Origin: a bacterium
GTDB taxonomy: Bacteria > Electryoneota > RPQS01
Assembly (NCBI GenBank): GCA_036504735.1
Contig: DASXUQ010000002.1
Span: 186,001 to 250,000, forward strand
DNA: 64,000 bases
Reading direction: 5' to 3'
Shown: piece by piece, positions 32,336-41,077 of the stretch
How the letters are laid out: the number at the start of each line of letters is the position of its first letter
Position numbering within the stretch: the first letter of the stretch is position 1
The notes under the pieces: generated by a model
Seen by the model: the letters and a program-made list of their open reading frames with translations, nothing else
The model's database searches: none
Told to the model about the DNA's origin: nothing
Program-made: the position numbers and the translations under genes

Positions 32336-33058
32336 TTACCACTGCATTGCTTCCCGCACACAGATCTCAATCGACTTTTTGAGCAGCGCTTCCCCCGCCT
32401 CGCGCGTGGCCCGGTGGGGATTCAGCCCCATGATACCGTCGGGATAAAGCCCGGCGAACGTCTGCACGGTGGGCACGTCGCGCGACGGCTTCACCGGCGC
32501 ATCGCGTCCCGAAAGCCGCTCGAGTTTAACTCCCGCAGGCCGCACGGCGAGCATAAACGCGGTTTCCGCCGCGGATGCATGCGATCCCTGCTGCTCGCCC
32601 ATCATCTCGACTACGACGCGATTGACTTCGGCATCCAGCCACCATGAGAAGACCTTCAGGCGCAGACCCGGCAGGTCCTGCGCCACCGTCTGCACGGCGT
32701 TGGAAAGCGAGGCGATGTTGCCGCCGTGGCCATTCACCACCAGAATGCGGCGGAACCCATGATGATAAGATGCGCGGAACAGGTCCTCGAGCACGGCGGT
32801 CAGCGTGGCCGGACGCAGCGTCAGCGTGCCGGAAAACCCCATCATAGCGCAGGATTCGCCGTAAGCCAACGTGGGCGCAACCGCCACGCCGCTGATCTGA
32901 CCGGCTCCGACCGCTATGGCCTCTGCCTCGAGGTAATCCGTGCCTAACCCCAGATGCGGGCCATGCTCTTCGGTGGCACCGATCGGCAAAAGGACACGGT
33001 CATCGCGCGCCAGATAGTCCTGCATGTCTTTGAAGGACATGTCCGAGAAGAGGGGCAT
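32336..33058 (-). CDS. Creatininase-family amidohydrolase
   Basis: The 240-residue protein carries the creatininase-family signatures PIGATEEHGPHLGLGTD (metal-binding Glu/His/Asp), VNGHGGN, and an Ala-Ser-x-x-E-T-A near residue 160. Relatives include creatinine amidohydrolase and enzymes that open lactam or formamide rings in cofactor pathways, so the substrate is not fixed. It is cytoplasmic and stands alone between the DUF1801 gene and tRNA-Ser(CGA). The ATG at 33058 begins the conserved domain. Confidence 0.85.
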   Translation of the reverse strand: MPLFSDMSFKDMQDYLARDDRVLLPIGATEEHGPHLGLGTDYLEAEAIAVGAGQISGVAVAPTLAYGESCAMMGFSGTLTLRPATLTAVLEDLFRASYHHGFRRILVVNGHGGNIASLSNAVQTVAQDLPGLRLKVFSWWLDAEVNRVVVEMMGEQQGSHASAAETAFMLAVRPAGVKLERLSGRDAPVKPSRDVPTVQTFAGLYPDGIMGLNPHRATREAGEALLKKSIEICVREAMQW

Positions 33059-33157
33059 GGGGTTTCCATTCCGAAATTCGCGGGTACGACGGTCGTACAC
33101 CTACGGCGGATTTATTGCATGGGATTCGACCGCGCCAAAGCCTGCGGTCATCTTCGC

Positions 33158-33185
33158 AAGACCCATCCCCCTGGGGATGGGTCTT
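33158..33185 (-). terminator. Perfect palindrome downstream of tRNA-Ser(CGA)
   Basis: A perfect 13-bp stem (AAGACCCATCCCC and its complement) with a two-base loop lies 25 bases after the tRNA end. No T-tract follows, but position suggests 3'-end formation for the tRNA transcript. Confidence 0.5.
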
Positions 33186-33210
33186 GGCCACGGGATCCAA
33201 CATCCCATGT

Positions 33211-33301
33211 TGGCGGTGAGGCAGGGATTCGAACCCTGGGTACTGACGAGCAGTACAACGGCTTTCGAGACCGCCGCATTCGACCACTCTGCCACCTCAC
33301 C
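33211..33301 (-). tRNA. tRNA-Ser(CGA)
   Basis: A 91-nt class II tRNA with encoded CCA, acceptor stem GGTGAGG/CCTCACC, anticodon loop CTCGAAA (anticodon CGA), long variable arm and GTTCGAATC T-loop. It is intact. Confidence 0.97.
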
Positions 33302-33352
33302 GGGTCGAAAGCTAAAAACCAAAATATCAAAAAGCCAAAATCAGAACCGAAC

Positions 33353-33853
33353 TTATGCGGATGGGTTGTTCAAGTCGTCGGAGATGGTCTCCGGTTCGGC
33401 CACGGCAGGGGCAACAGGCTTTTTGCCGAAGACCTTGCCGGCGGCGAGGGTGAGCAGGCCTTGCACCGCACCACCCAGCAACGCGCCGATGGGCGCGCCG
33501 ATCAGCATCCAGTTGCGGGACATGGCTTTCATTTCGTCCATGCTCATGCTCTTGCCCGCTTGCGCCATCTTGTCCATGGCCTCTTTGAACTTAGGAGTCT
33601 GAGCCATTTGGACGAAGTAGGAGTCAAACTGCATGAAGACGATCAGAGACGAGAGCAGCGAGGCAACGATTCCGGTCACGAAACCGTTCATGAAATATTT
33701 GCCTCCGGCGTATTGCCCCAGAATCAGGGCCACCACCACACCGATCAGCAGCGAAACCACCGTGGCTTCCCAGCCGGTCACCCAGCCGTTGACGGTGACA
33801 AAGCCCAGCACAATGCCGATCAACGCGAGTAAGAGATCTAAACCCCACCGCAT
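33353..33853 (-). CDS. Membrane protein, DUF4199-like layout
   Basis: The 166-residue protein has four hydrophobic segments, with a helical amphipathic stretch (PKFKEAMDKMAQAGKSMSMDEMKAMSRNW) between the third and fourth. This resembles DUF4199-type membrane proteins but the match is by eye only. GGAGG five bases before ATG supports the start. It is followed closely upstream by the DsrE-like gene. Confidence 0.65.
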   Translation of the reverse strand: MRWGLDLLLALIGIVLGFVTVNGWVTGWEATVVSLLIGVVVALILGQYAGGKYFMNGFVTGIVASLLSSLIVFMQFDSYFVQMAQTPKFKEAMDKMAQAGKSMSMDEMKAMSRNWMLIGAPIGALLGGAVQGLLTLAAGKVFGKKPVAPAVAEPETISDDLNNPSA

Positions 33854-33868
33854 GGCAACCTCCGTGGT

Positions 33869-34204
33869 TTAAACGGTGACCACGCTCTGCGAGTCCAGCA
33901 GGATCTTCACAATTTCCTGCATGTTACTGACCCGCTCACGGGCAATTTTGTCGTCCAGTCGGAAGTGTCCGACACAGGTGCCGCAGGCCACCAGCAGTAC
34001 ACCCATCTGGTTCAGCTCATTCAGCAGGTCCAGAACGGGTGAGCCGTCGGCCAATAATCTAACACCAGAATTGTAAAAAACAAGCTTATCCGGCTTATTT
34101 TCAGCATTTAGAAGCGTGCGCAAAAAGGCCCGCATCAGCTTGTCGCCGAGTTCATCGTCCCCGTGGCCGAGAACCTCGCTGTTGATCACAATGGTCTTGC
34201 TCAT
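33869..34204 (-). CDS. DsrE/YedF-like sulfur-relay protein
   Basis: This 111-residue protein matches the C-terminal DsrE-like domain of YedF-type proteins: INSEVLGHGDDELGDKLMRAFLRTLL, VFYNSGVRLLADGS and VACGTCVGHF with a conserved Cys pair. The family moves sulfur or selenium between proteins. The usual N-terminal TusA domain is missing, as in many stand-alone copies. It lies 15 bases upstream of the membrane protein gene, in the same direction. Confidence 0.8.
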   Translation of the reverse strand: MSKTIVINSEVLGHGDDELGDKLMRAFLRTLLNAENKPDKLVFYNSGVRLLADGSPVLDLLNELNQMGVLLVACGTCVGHFRLDDKIARERVSNMQEIVKILLDSQSVVTV

Positions 34205-34309
34205 GACATCTATCTACCAAATGTACGATTTGTAGCGCAAAAATGCAAAACCCTTTTTAGACCGGGAGGCCTGAGGCGGAGAGGATGGCGCCGACCGTCG
34301 GAATTTGCC

Positions 34310-35608
34310 TCAGTGCTGCCGTTGCCCATCGCGCTTGTCGGGGTTCTTGGGCTCTTGTGGCCCTTGAGCCGGGTTCGGGATCGGGCTCTGGCTCGGGCCC
34401 TGACTCCGGTAGTTGATCGCCTGAACCTGAAAGAGCCCGTCTTCAAGAGGACGATTGAAGTAGACGTTGGAGATGTACTCGGATTCGATCAGGCGGTCGC
34501 CAAGGTAGCGGTCGATCCGGCCCGGAATGGTGTAGCCATCCGCAATGCTGAAAAAGCCGCTGGCTTCGGTGCGGGGAGGCTCCCGGTCAAAGAGCCGTTT
34601 ACGCTCGAGGGCCACAAGGAAAAAATCGTCCTTGTCCACCCAGAGGCGCGCGCTGTCCGATTCGAGCTTGTAGCAGGCGCGGGTACGCCAGACCTCCGAG
34701 CCCTTCACCGCCGTTTCGTATTCCAGATCGCGCCAGTAATCATGTCCGGGAACCACGGGGAAATCGAAATCCTTGTCCGCAGGATGATAGATCCGGCGGG
34801 ACTCTCCATTGGTCACTTCCCAGAGCAGTTCGCCATCGAAGATCCGGACCACAACCATGGAGTCCGAATAAGGCGTAGAGATATTCGGCTTGGGATACTG
34901 CCGCAATGGCTCCGGCTCAGAATACGGCACGTAGGATGTGGGCGGCGTTCTGGGCGCACTCTGAGGCTGCGTGGCGGGCTGCACAACAGACGGATCGATG
35001 ATCGTCGCCGGCTGCACCGGGCTTCTCTCGTGCACTCGCGGCGGCGGGGTGGCCGGTGCAGGCTCAACCACAGGCTGTTGGGCCCGTAGCGCGGGGGTTG
35101 CGGGTTGTACCGGCGCGGGCGCGGGCTTTTCTACGGCCGGCGGCGCAGGCGTGGGTGTGGGAGCCGGTGCAGGCGCAGCCGTGGGTGCCGGTGCAGGCTG
35201 CTCTTTGGCTGCCGGTGGCGCGGGTGGTGCCGGTGGAGGACTCTTCTTGGGAAGCGTGTCCTTCAGCGCGGCAGGAGAATCATTGCCGTCGGCAGGCGGT
35301 GCGGGATGCACACCCGCCGGTTTTTCCGCTGCCCCGTCGTAGATGATGCGGCCACGATGCGGAATCAGTGTGCGGGTTTCCCGGCGCCAGCGTCCGCCCT
35401 TCACCATATTGGTGAAGGTGGACTCATAGGCTACGCCGTCCTTCCACGTGGTACGGGAGCCGGTGATCACCACGGTTTCGACATTCTGCATCATCCGGAA
35501 TTCGTAATCCCGGGCGGCCTGCCGAAAGCCTTCAAAATCCAGCGCGGGTGCCAGAGACACAAAGCCCAAGATCACCAACGCCATCAGACTCATCCGTCGT
35601 ACAACCAT
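34310..35608 (-). CDS. Secreted LolA-like protein with Pro/Ala-rich linker
   Basis: The 432-residue protein has a signal peptide, a first LolA-like half (about 25-105), a ~160-residue linker rich in Pro and Ala, and a second half with RLWVDKDDFFLVALERKRLF and YISNVYFNRPLEDGLFQV, like the end of outer-membrane-lipoprotein-sorting folds. Two compact relatives are at 41078-42672. It is probably periplasmic. GAGGAGG precedes the ATG at 35608. The linker may cross the peptidoglycan. Confidence 0.7.
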   Translation of the reverse strand: MVVRRMSLMALVILGFVSLAPALDFEGFRQAARDYEFRMMQNVETVVITGSRTTWKDGVAYESTFTNMVKGGRWRRETRTLIPHRGRIIYDGAAEKPAGVHPAPPADGNDSPAALKDTLPKKSPPPAPPAPPAAKEQPAPAPTAAPAPAPTPTPAPPAVEKPAPAPVQPATPALRAQQPVVEPAPATPPPRVHERSPVQPATIIDPSVVQPATQPQSAPRTPPTSYVPYSEPEPLRQYPKPNISTPYSDSMVVVRIFDGELLWEVTNGESRRIYHPADKDFDFPVVPGHDYWRDLEYETAVKGSEVWRTRACYKLESDSARLWVDKDDFFLVALERKRLFDREPPRTEASGFFSIADGYTIPGRIDRYLGDRLIESEYISNVYFNRPLEDGLFQVQAINYRSQGPSQSPIPNPAQGPQEPKNPDKRDGQRQH

Positions 35609-35693
35609 GTTGGCCTCCTCAGAGAAGCTGACGATCTGAAAGGCTGAAATTGCGGAAATGCTGAAAGCAACCCCCGAGCTCACCCCCCATAGT

Positions 35694-35766
35694 CCCCCCT
35701 TATTCTAAGGGGGGAGACCCGACTGATCCTTCCCCCTTTGAAAAAGGGGGAATAAGAAGGGGGTTC
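35694..35766. repeat. Intergenic mosaic repeat, short copy
   Basis: About 72 bases made of CCCCCTTAT-CTAAGGGGG-AGACCCGAC followed by TGATCCTTCCCCC-TTTGAAAAAGGGGG and AATAAGAAGGGGGTTC. A second copy at 39842-39979 has the same two halves separated by 67 extra bases. Both lie just after a minus-strand stop codon, so they may act as 3'-end structures. Confidence 0.7.
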
Positions 35767-35784
35767 CGCTCTTCAGGCACTCTA

Positions 35785-36825
35785 TTATCTCTTTTCGATG
35801 ACGGCGCCGGCGGTAAGGAGTTTCTGGACTCCTTCGGATGCGAGGAAATCGTGGGGGAAGCCCATTTCGATGCGGCTGATCTCATTGAGATGAGTGAGCA
35901 GATCGGAAGAGAGCATAAAATCGAGACAGGCAAGATTGTCTTCCAATTGCTGCACGTTGCGCGCACCGAGAATCACACTGGTGACTCCCGGCTGGGCGAG
36001 GACCCAAGCCAAAGCGATTTGCGCGGGCGAACGGCTGTCATCCTTGGCAATGCGCTGGACCTCGGCGGCCAGGTGCAGTTTGCGCTCCGTCAGACCCTGC
36101 GCCGCGCCGGTGACTTCCAGTCGCGGTTTCTCGCCGTTGGAGTGCGGCGCATTGTATTTTCCGGTCAGCACCCCCGCGCCGAGGGCGCCCCACGGTGTGA
36201 TGCCGATTCCCAATTCCCGCGCCATGGGCACAAGTTCGCGTTCGATGTCACGGTCGGCAAGGCTGTAGCGCACCTGCAAGCCGATGAAGGGCGACCAGCC
36301 GCGCAAGGTGGCCAGCGTGTTGGCCTGAGAGACTTTCCAGGCCGGTGTGTCGGAGACGCCGACATACAGGATTTTGCCCGCGCGCACCAGATCGTCGAGC
36401 CCCCGCATGGTCTCTTCGATGGGCGTCATCGCATCCCAGGCGTGCATCCAGTAGAGGTCGATGTACTCGGTGCGCAGGCGGCGCAGACTGGCTTCCACCG
36501 ACTGCACCATGTTCTTGCGGCTGTTGCCCGCCGAGTTGGGATCGCCCTCGCGGGTGAAGACCGTAAACTTGGTGGCCAGCACAAACTGCTCGCGGCGGCC
36601 TTCGAGAAATTCGCCGACGAAGGTTTCGCTGGTGCCTTCGGTGTAGCGGTTGGCGGTGTCCACAAAATTTCCGCCGCGCTCCGCATACAGATCAAACATG
36701 CGGCGGCACTCATCCTTGTCGGCACCCCAACCCCACTCGGTGCCGAACGTCATGGTACCCAGACAGAGCGGCGAGACGCGCAGACCGCTGCGTCCCAGCA
36801 GGCGATAATGATTCAATTGAGGCAT
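35785..36825 (-). CDS. Aldo/keto reductase
   Basis: The 346-residue NADPH-dependent oxidoreductase has the barrel signatures GLRVSPLCLGTMTFG, a catalytic Asp/Tyr region in FVDTANRYTEG, the Lys in ATKFT, and LRTEYIDLYWMHAWD. It belongs to the AKR12/YajO-like aldo-keto reductases that reduce aldehydes. The ATG at 36825 has GGAG six bases upstream. No linked pathway genes reveal its substrate. Confidence 0.9.
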   Translation of the reverse strand: MPQLNHYRLLGRSGLRVSPLCLGTMTFGTEWGWGADKDECRRMFDLYAERGGNFVDTANRYTEGTSETFVGEFLEGRREQFVLATKFTVFTREGDPNSAGNSRKNMVQSVEASLRRLRTEYIDLYWMHAWDAMTPIEETMRGLDDLVRAGKILYVGVSDTPAWKVSQANTLATLRGWSPFIGLQVRYSLADRDIERELVPMARELGIGITPWGALGAGVLTGKYNAPHSNGEKPRLEVTGAAQGLTERKLHLAAEVQRIAKDDSRSPAQIALAWVLAQPGVTSVILGARNVQQLEDNLACLDFMLSSDLLTHLNEISRIEMGFPHDFLASEGVQKLLTAGAVIEKR

Positions 36826-36884
36826 AAGTAACTCCGTGAAGAATAAAAGCAAAAAATAAAAAGTGAAAATTCGAAAATGACAAA

Positions 36885-37268
36885 TTAGCGCGCGGCGGGG
36901 TCATTCTGCTCGATGCCGAAGATGTTGCCGTCGGTGTCCTTGACGTAGGCGATCCAGCCGACACCGGGGATGGGCATCTTGGGCATGGCCACGCTGCCGC
37001 CGTGGGAGAGGATCTTCTGGAGGTAGGCGTCCACCGAGTCCACGGACACGGTGCAGACATAGGCGATGACGCTGTCGCCGTTGATCGCGCCGTGGCGTTT
37101 CATCAGGCCGCCGTTAATACCGGGTTCCTCTTTGGGTCCGGTGGTAATCAGCCAGTACTCCATCGGCCCTTCCCACTTGACGATGGTCCAGCCGAACACA
37201 TCCCGGTAGAATTGCGCAGCGCGTTCGGGATTCTCCGCATGAATGTCAAAATGTACGACTCGGGGCAT
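36885..37268 (-). CDS. VOC/glyoxalase-family protein
   Basis: A 127-residue protein with two beta-alpha-beta-beta-beta modules of the vicinal oxygen chelate fold: VHFDIHAENPERAAQFYRDVFG at the start and WIAYVKDTDGNIFGIEQ at the end with the C-terminal metal-ligand Glu. The substrate is unknown. AGGAG precedes the ATG. It is a likely operon partner of the reductase downstream. Confidence 0.85.
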   Translation of the reverse strand: MPRVVHFDIHAENPERAAQFYRDVFGWTIVKWEGPMEYWLITTGPKEEPGINGGLMKRHGAINGDSVIAYVCTVSVDSVDAYLQKILSHGGSVAMPKMPIPGVGWIAYVKDTDGNIFGIEQNDPAAR

Positions 37269-37284
37269 GATGACTCCTCTGCGA

Positions 37285-38004
37285 TTAACCGTTTACCTGC
37301 ATGGGCGGATAGGCCCAATGCTTCTGTTCGCCTTCGGCGGCGATGGAATCGAGATCGGCGCGGGAGAGATGATGCACGGCAACGAGGCTGTCCACGGCGG
37401 AAAACTCTCCAAGCGGATGCAGCTCGGGAAATTTGTCCTGCATCAGTTTGCGGAACACGATGCGGCGCTGGGCATCGCTCAGGCCAAAGCGGTCCGAGCG
37501 AGGAACCGAGAACTGCGCCCATTGCACGTCATCCCATTGCAGGTGGGGCGTGCTGTCGGCGGGACCCTTGTAGAGTATGGCCAGCCACTGGTCCATCTCC
37601 GAAGCGGCGTGCTCGGGTGTGGCATAAGCGGTGATTTCAATGTCCGAGGCGCGCGGGCGGAATTTGAAACCTCGGCGGGCATCGGCGGCCCGGTAATACT
37701 TGCGCAACACGGACTCGACGGCAGGCTTGGTGACGCCATCGGTAAGAACGAGCGTAACGAAGATCTTGGTCATGTGGTGGCGGTCGAAGACCTCGTCGCG
37801 CACCTTGTAATAGCTCAGGCCGAAATCGGAAAGCAGCGGCAGCGGATTGGGCGTGTTCATGCGCACATGGGCCGAGCCTTCGGGGGGCACAGGCCGGTCC
37901 GTCTTGCAGGAGCAGAAGAGCAGCGAGAATGCCACATAAGTAACAGAGAACTGAAGTAAAACGGCTATGGATGATCGATGTCTACGTGTCCGCTCCACGC
38001 TCAT
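37285..38004 (-). CDS. Lipoprotein of an unnamed paralogous family
   Basis: The 239-residue protein has a lipoprotein-type signal ending LLFCSC. The mature part has an alpha/beta domain with a conserved block near the end: FGLSDAQRRIVFRKLM, then LDSIAAEGEQKHWAYPP. The same block is found in the lipoprotein at 38743-39423. The family is not recognised. I chose the ATG at 38004; a longer reading would overlap the next gene even further. Confidence 0.6.
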   Translation of the reverse strand: MSVERTRRHRSSIAVLLQFSVTYVAFSLLFCSCKTDRPVPPEGSAHVRMNTPNPLPLLSDFGLSYYKVRDEVFDRHHMTKIFVTLVLTDGVTKPAVESVLRKYYRAADARRGFKFRPRASDIEITAYATPEHAASEMDQWLAILYKGPADSTPHLQWDDVQWAQFSVPRSDRFGLSDAQRRIVFRKLMQDKFPELHPLGEFSAVDSLVAVHHLSRADLDSIAAEGEQKHWAYPPMQVNG

Positions 38005-38677
38005 CAGGCGGACAATACCCCTTCTTAACCATAACTTCATGCTGCTCTCGCTTTAGCTCGTCTTTGGTCTGCATAATGATTTGAATCTTCGATGTGCCGC
38101 GCGCAACGCTCTCCATCTGACTCGCCATCTTTTCGACCTGTCTCGCGATCATATAGAGGGGTGGGTCTCCGAGATGAGAAAAGCCCTTGAACTCGTTCAA
38201 ATCGATCTTGAAGACCTCATCGTGCTGGTCACCATGCGTGTCGCGGAATAAGGCTTTGATCTCGAAGCACGGAACCTGTCGCTTTGTCCCCGGTTCGAAC
38301 GCTCCCAGCATACTTGTATAAAAGAATTGTATCTTTTGACCCGGGGCTAAGTAGTTGATTCCGTTCTTGAAGAAACCAATATCTGCAAGCGGCGTGTCAG
38401 GCGAATGCTCTTCGCCGCTGATAATTGTGAACTTGACGTCTAGTGCGGCGGCAGTCCCAATATTCCGAATGACGATGTCGATCCAGTTAATCTCTTCCTC
38501 GTGCGGCACCGGGTACACGGTCAAGCAAGGCATCGCTTGAGCTCGTCGCATCTGTCGTGTTTCGGAAACTAGCCGCGACGTAAGAATCACGTACACAATT
38601 GTCGCAATTGTCACGAGCCCGCTGAAGACAACGGTAAACGCTCCGCTATTCTCGTTCAAAAAGTCGAGCGCACTCAC
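37982..38677 (-). CDS. Single-pass membrane protein, unknown
   Basis: This 231-residue protein has an N-terminal transmembrane segment (about 15-35) and a ~190-residue cytoplasmic beta-rich domain with WIDIVIRNIGTAAALDVKFTI, similar in layout to the small anchored domains often annotated as hypothetical sensors. It begins at GTG. It lies between two related lipoprotein genes and overlaps the start of the second by about 23 bases. Confidence 0.6.
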   Translation of the reverse strand: MSALDFLNENSGAFTVVFSGLVTIATIVYVILTSRLVSETRQMRRAQAMPCLTVYPVPHEEEINWIDIVIRNIGTAAALDVKFTIISGEEHSPDTPLADIGFFKNGINYLAPGQKIQFFYTSMLGAFEPGTKRQVPCFEIKALFRDTHGDQHDEVFKIDLNEFKGFSHLGDPPLYMIARQVEKMASQMESVARGTSKIQIIMQTKDELKREQHEVMVKKGYCPPDERGADT

Positions 38678-38742
38678 GGCCCCTATCCTCTGATTCTGAT
38701 AATGATACTTTCTAAGCTCGACACCTCACGAACTCTCATAGC

Positions 38743-39423
38743 TCACTCTTCAGGAGGCAGCGGAAGCGGCCAATCCTTCTGCATGCCCTCAACGGCGATG
38801 TCGCTCAGATTGTCAATTGTCACACCATACCTGAGAGCGATCACTGCCTTGAGCTTTGCCTTGTCAGCGTCACTCCGCGCAATATCCTCAGCATGAACGA
38901 TTTCTTGAAAAACAGATTTCCTCTGACTTTCCGTCAAGCCAAAGGATTTTGACTCGTCATTTGTTTGTGGATGCAACTGCGCTTGATTTAACTCGGTTTT
39001 CGGTGCCGCGCCTTCACCTTCCATATGTAGCATGCCAATCCATTGGCCCATTCCAGAACGGGCATGCTCCTCACTAACGTAGGCGTAAATGTAAATACGA
39101 TTTGGATGACTGGCATGTTTGAACCCGCAACGCTCTTTTGCATCAACATACAGGTCAAACAGTAGAGTCTCTAACTTCGACTCCGTAATGTCATCTAGAA
39201 CCAGCACGTCTTGCGTTATCTGAGTTTTGAGAGGCGAGTCGTACACCTCATCGCGCAAAATCTTGTGTTTCAGCACGGGAACCCCACTAACTTGAGTTTT
39301 GTCGTGAATGATACCTATCAGATTCTGCGCCTTGGGTTTGTCAATACGGGCGCATGACGTGAAAATCACAGCAACCAGCCAAAGCCCGAGAATGCAAACT
39401 CTTCGGACATGGCAAGGTTCCAT
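38743..39423 (-). CDS. Lipoprotein of the same paralogous family
   Basis: The 226-residue lipoprotein (lipobox-like IFTSCA) shares FGLTESQRKSVFQEIV and LSDIAVEGMQKDWPLP with the protein at 37285-38004, and a central YAYVSEEHARSGMGQWIGMLH matches YAYATPEHAASEMDQWLAILY there. These two are the only members in this window, separated by a membrane protein. Function unknown; they could form one envelope complex. Confidence 0.65.
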   Translation of the reverse strand: MEPCHVRRVCILGLWLVAVIFTSCARIDKPKAQNLIGIIHDKTQVSGVPVLKHKILRDEVYDSPLKTQITQDVLVLDDITESKLETLLFDLYVDAKERCGFKHASHPNRIYIYAYVSEEHARSGMGQWIGMLHMEGEGAAPKTELNQAQLHPQTNDESKSFGLTESQRKSVFQEIVHAEDIARSDADKAKLKAVIALRYGVTIDNLSDIAVEGMQKDWPLPLPPEE

Positions 39424-39531
39424 GGCCGTTTTCCCTATGGGTCGCATAGCCTTCGCCTGTTCTATAATTTGCTCGGGTCTGGGTTATTGGACCAAGCTTC
39501 AAAGCGAATTATAGTGTCGGTCCAACTCAGG

Positions 39532-39813
39532 TTAGACTTCCGTCAACACGTAGCCTTCGGGCTCGACCTCTTCCCACAGATCAAAATCATCATCGGCCAC
39601 GGCGGCGCGGGCCAGCGGCGCCAGACGGTCCCAGGCGTCGCGCGATTCGAAGATCGCCAGCCCCACCAGCGCGCCGGATTTCTCATCCTTCAGTGTATGG
39701 ATCTCCCGGCATCCGGGTTTGCCGCGCACCGCCGTTCCGAAGCGATGCATGGAATCGATCAGCTCGGCTTCATACTCTGCGTGCGGATGATGGACAGACA
39801 TGACAATGAACAT
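39532..39813 (-). CDS. ABM-domain-like small protein
   Basis: A 93-residue protein with the dimeric alpha+beta pattern of antibiotic biosynthesis monooxygenase-like (ABM) domains: MFIVMSVHHPHAEYEAELIDSMHRF, REIHTLKDEKSGALVGLAIFESRDAWDRL. Such proteins bind small aromatic molecules or heme or act as monooxygenases. GGAGG lies before the ATG. No neighbour suggests a substrate. Confidence 0.7.
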   Translation of the reverse strand: MFIVMSVHHPHAEYEAELIDSMHRFGTAVRGKPGCREIHTLKDEKSGALVGLAIFESRDAWDRLAPLARAAVADDDFDLWEEVEPEGYVLTEV

Positions 39814-39841
39814 AAAGCCTCCTTGCAGAAAAGGCTGAAAG

Positions 39842-39979
39842 CCCCCTTATGCTAAGGGGGAGACCCGACGACCGATGAGACGGTTTCGCAAGGCGGGGCA
39901 GGGCTAAGTCCCAAGAGCCCTGCCGCCGCGAAGCTCTGATCCTTCCCCCTTTGAAAAAGGGGGAATAAGAAGGGGGTTC
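39842..39979. repeat. Intergenic mosaic repeat, long copy with 67-bp insert
   Basis: The two halves of the repeat at 35694-35766 are present here with 67 bases between them (39870-39936). The insert has its own 9-bp perfect hairpin GGCAGGGCT / AGCCCTGCC. The element follows the corA stop codon on the minus strand. Confidence 0.7.
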
Positions 39980-39991
39980 TGATTCTTGAGT

Positions 39992-41059
39992 CTACATCCA
40001 GCCTTTGCGGCGGAAGTAGTAGAGCATGCCGGCGACGGTGCAGAGCATCAAGGCAAGGGCGGCGGGGTAGCCCCAAGGCTCAGACAGTTCCGGCATGTAC
40101 TTGAAGTTCATGCCCCACAGGCTGGCCAGAAAGGAGAGCGGCAAGAAGATGGTAGCAATGACGGTGAGCACCTTCATCACCGCGTTCAGCCGCAAATTCA
40201 CGCCGGACAGATACATGTCGAGGATGGCGGAGAGCATGTCGCGGTAGGTGTCCACCGTATCCATGGCCTGCACCGCATGGTCATAGACGTCGCGGAAGTA
40301 GACGGTCGTCTCCCGCGTGATGATCGGCGATTCGCCGTGCACCAGCACACCGATCACGTCGCGCAGAGGCCAGACCGCTTTGCGCAGATAGATCATCTGC
40401 CGCCGCAGGCGGTGAATCTCGGCAAGGTCGCCCGGATCCGCGCCTTCGAGGATCGCGTCTTCGAGAGCCTCGGTTTCATCGCCAAGCTTCTCCAGCGTGA
40501 AGAAGTAGTTGTCCACCACCGCGTCCATCAGGCGGTAGCACAGATAGTCCGGTCCCGTGGACCGGATGCGGCCCTGCGTAAGCCGGATGCGCTCGCGGAC
40601 AGGTTGGAAGATGGCGTTCGGCTGCTCCTTGAAAGAGAGCACGAAATTCTGGCCGACCACGAGGCTGATCTGATCGGTCTGCACATCCGTCTCGCTGTTG
40701 CCATAGGCAATCAGGCGAATGACGATATAGAAGACGCTGCCGTAATCTTCGAACTTGGGACGCTGGTCGGTGTTGACGATGTCTTCGACAATCAGCGGAT
40801 GCAGATTGAACTGCTTGCCGATCTGCTCCAACGCCTGCACATCGCCGAGGCCGGATACATCCAGCCAGAGCACACCTTCGCGCCCCAGCCAGCCGGAGAC
40901 CTCTTCGACATTTTGCAGCTCGCGCTCGGTGATGGAACCGGGCGTGTAATGCAGCGCGGTAATGACGGTGTGCGGGCTCTTGACCTCTCCGGTGGCAACG
41001 GGAGTTCCCGGCGGCAGCCCGGCTTTCTGTGAGCGCCGCTTGCGGTGGCGATGCGGCAT
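39992..41059 (-). CDS. corA: CorA-family magnesium/cobalt transporter
   Basis: The 355-residue protein has the large cytoplasmic CorA funnel domain (including LIVEDIVNTDQRPKFEDYGSVFYIVIRL) and two C-terminal transmembrane helices with the signature GMN in LWGMNFKYMPE. It forms a pentameric channel for Mg2+ or Co2+ in the inner membrane. Length is normal for the family. Its start is an ATG with a basic MPHRHRKRR tail. Confidence 0.95.
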   Translation of the reverse strand: MPHRHRKRRSQKAGLPPGTPVATGEVKSPHTVITALHYTPGSITERELQNVEEVSGWLGREGVLWLDVSGLGDVQALEQIGKQFNLHPLIVEDIVNTDQRPKFEDYGSVFYIVIRLIAYGNSETDVQTDQISLVVGQNFVLSFKEQPNAIFQPVRERIRLTQGRIRSTGPDYLCYRLMDAVVDNYFFTLEKLGDETEALEDAILEGADPGDLAEIHRLRRQMIYLRKAVWPLRDVIGVLVHGESPIITRETTVYFRDVYDHAVQAMDTVDTYRDMLSAILDMYLSGVNLRLNAVMKVLTVIATIFLPLSFLASLWGMNFKYMPELSEPWGYPAALALMLCTVAGMLYYFRRKGWM

Positions 41060-41077
41060 AGGCTTCGTGGCCCGAAG

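Noticed and set aside
34971-35647. Gly-rich and Arg-rich plus-strand frames
   Set aside because: They are antisense readings of the Pro/Ala-rich linker of the LolA-like protein.
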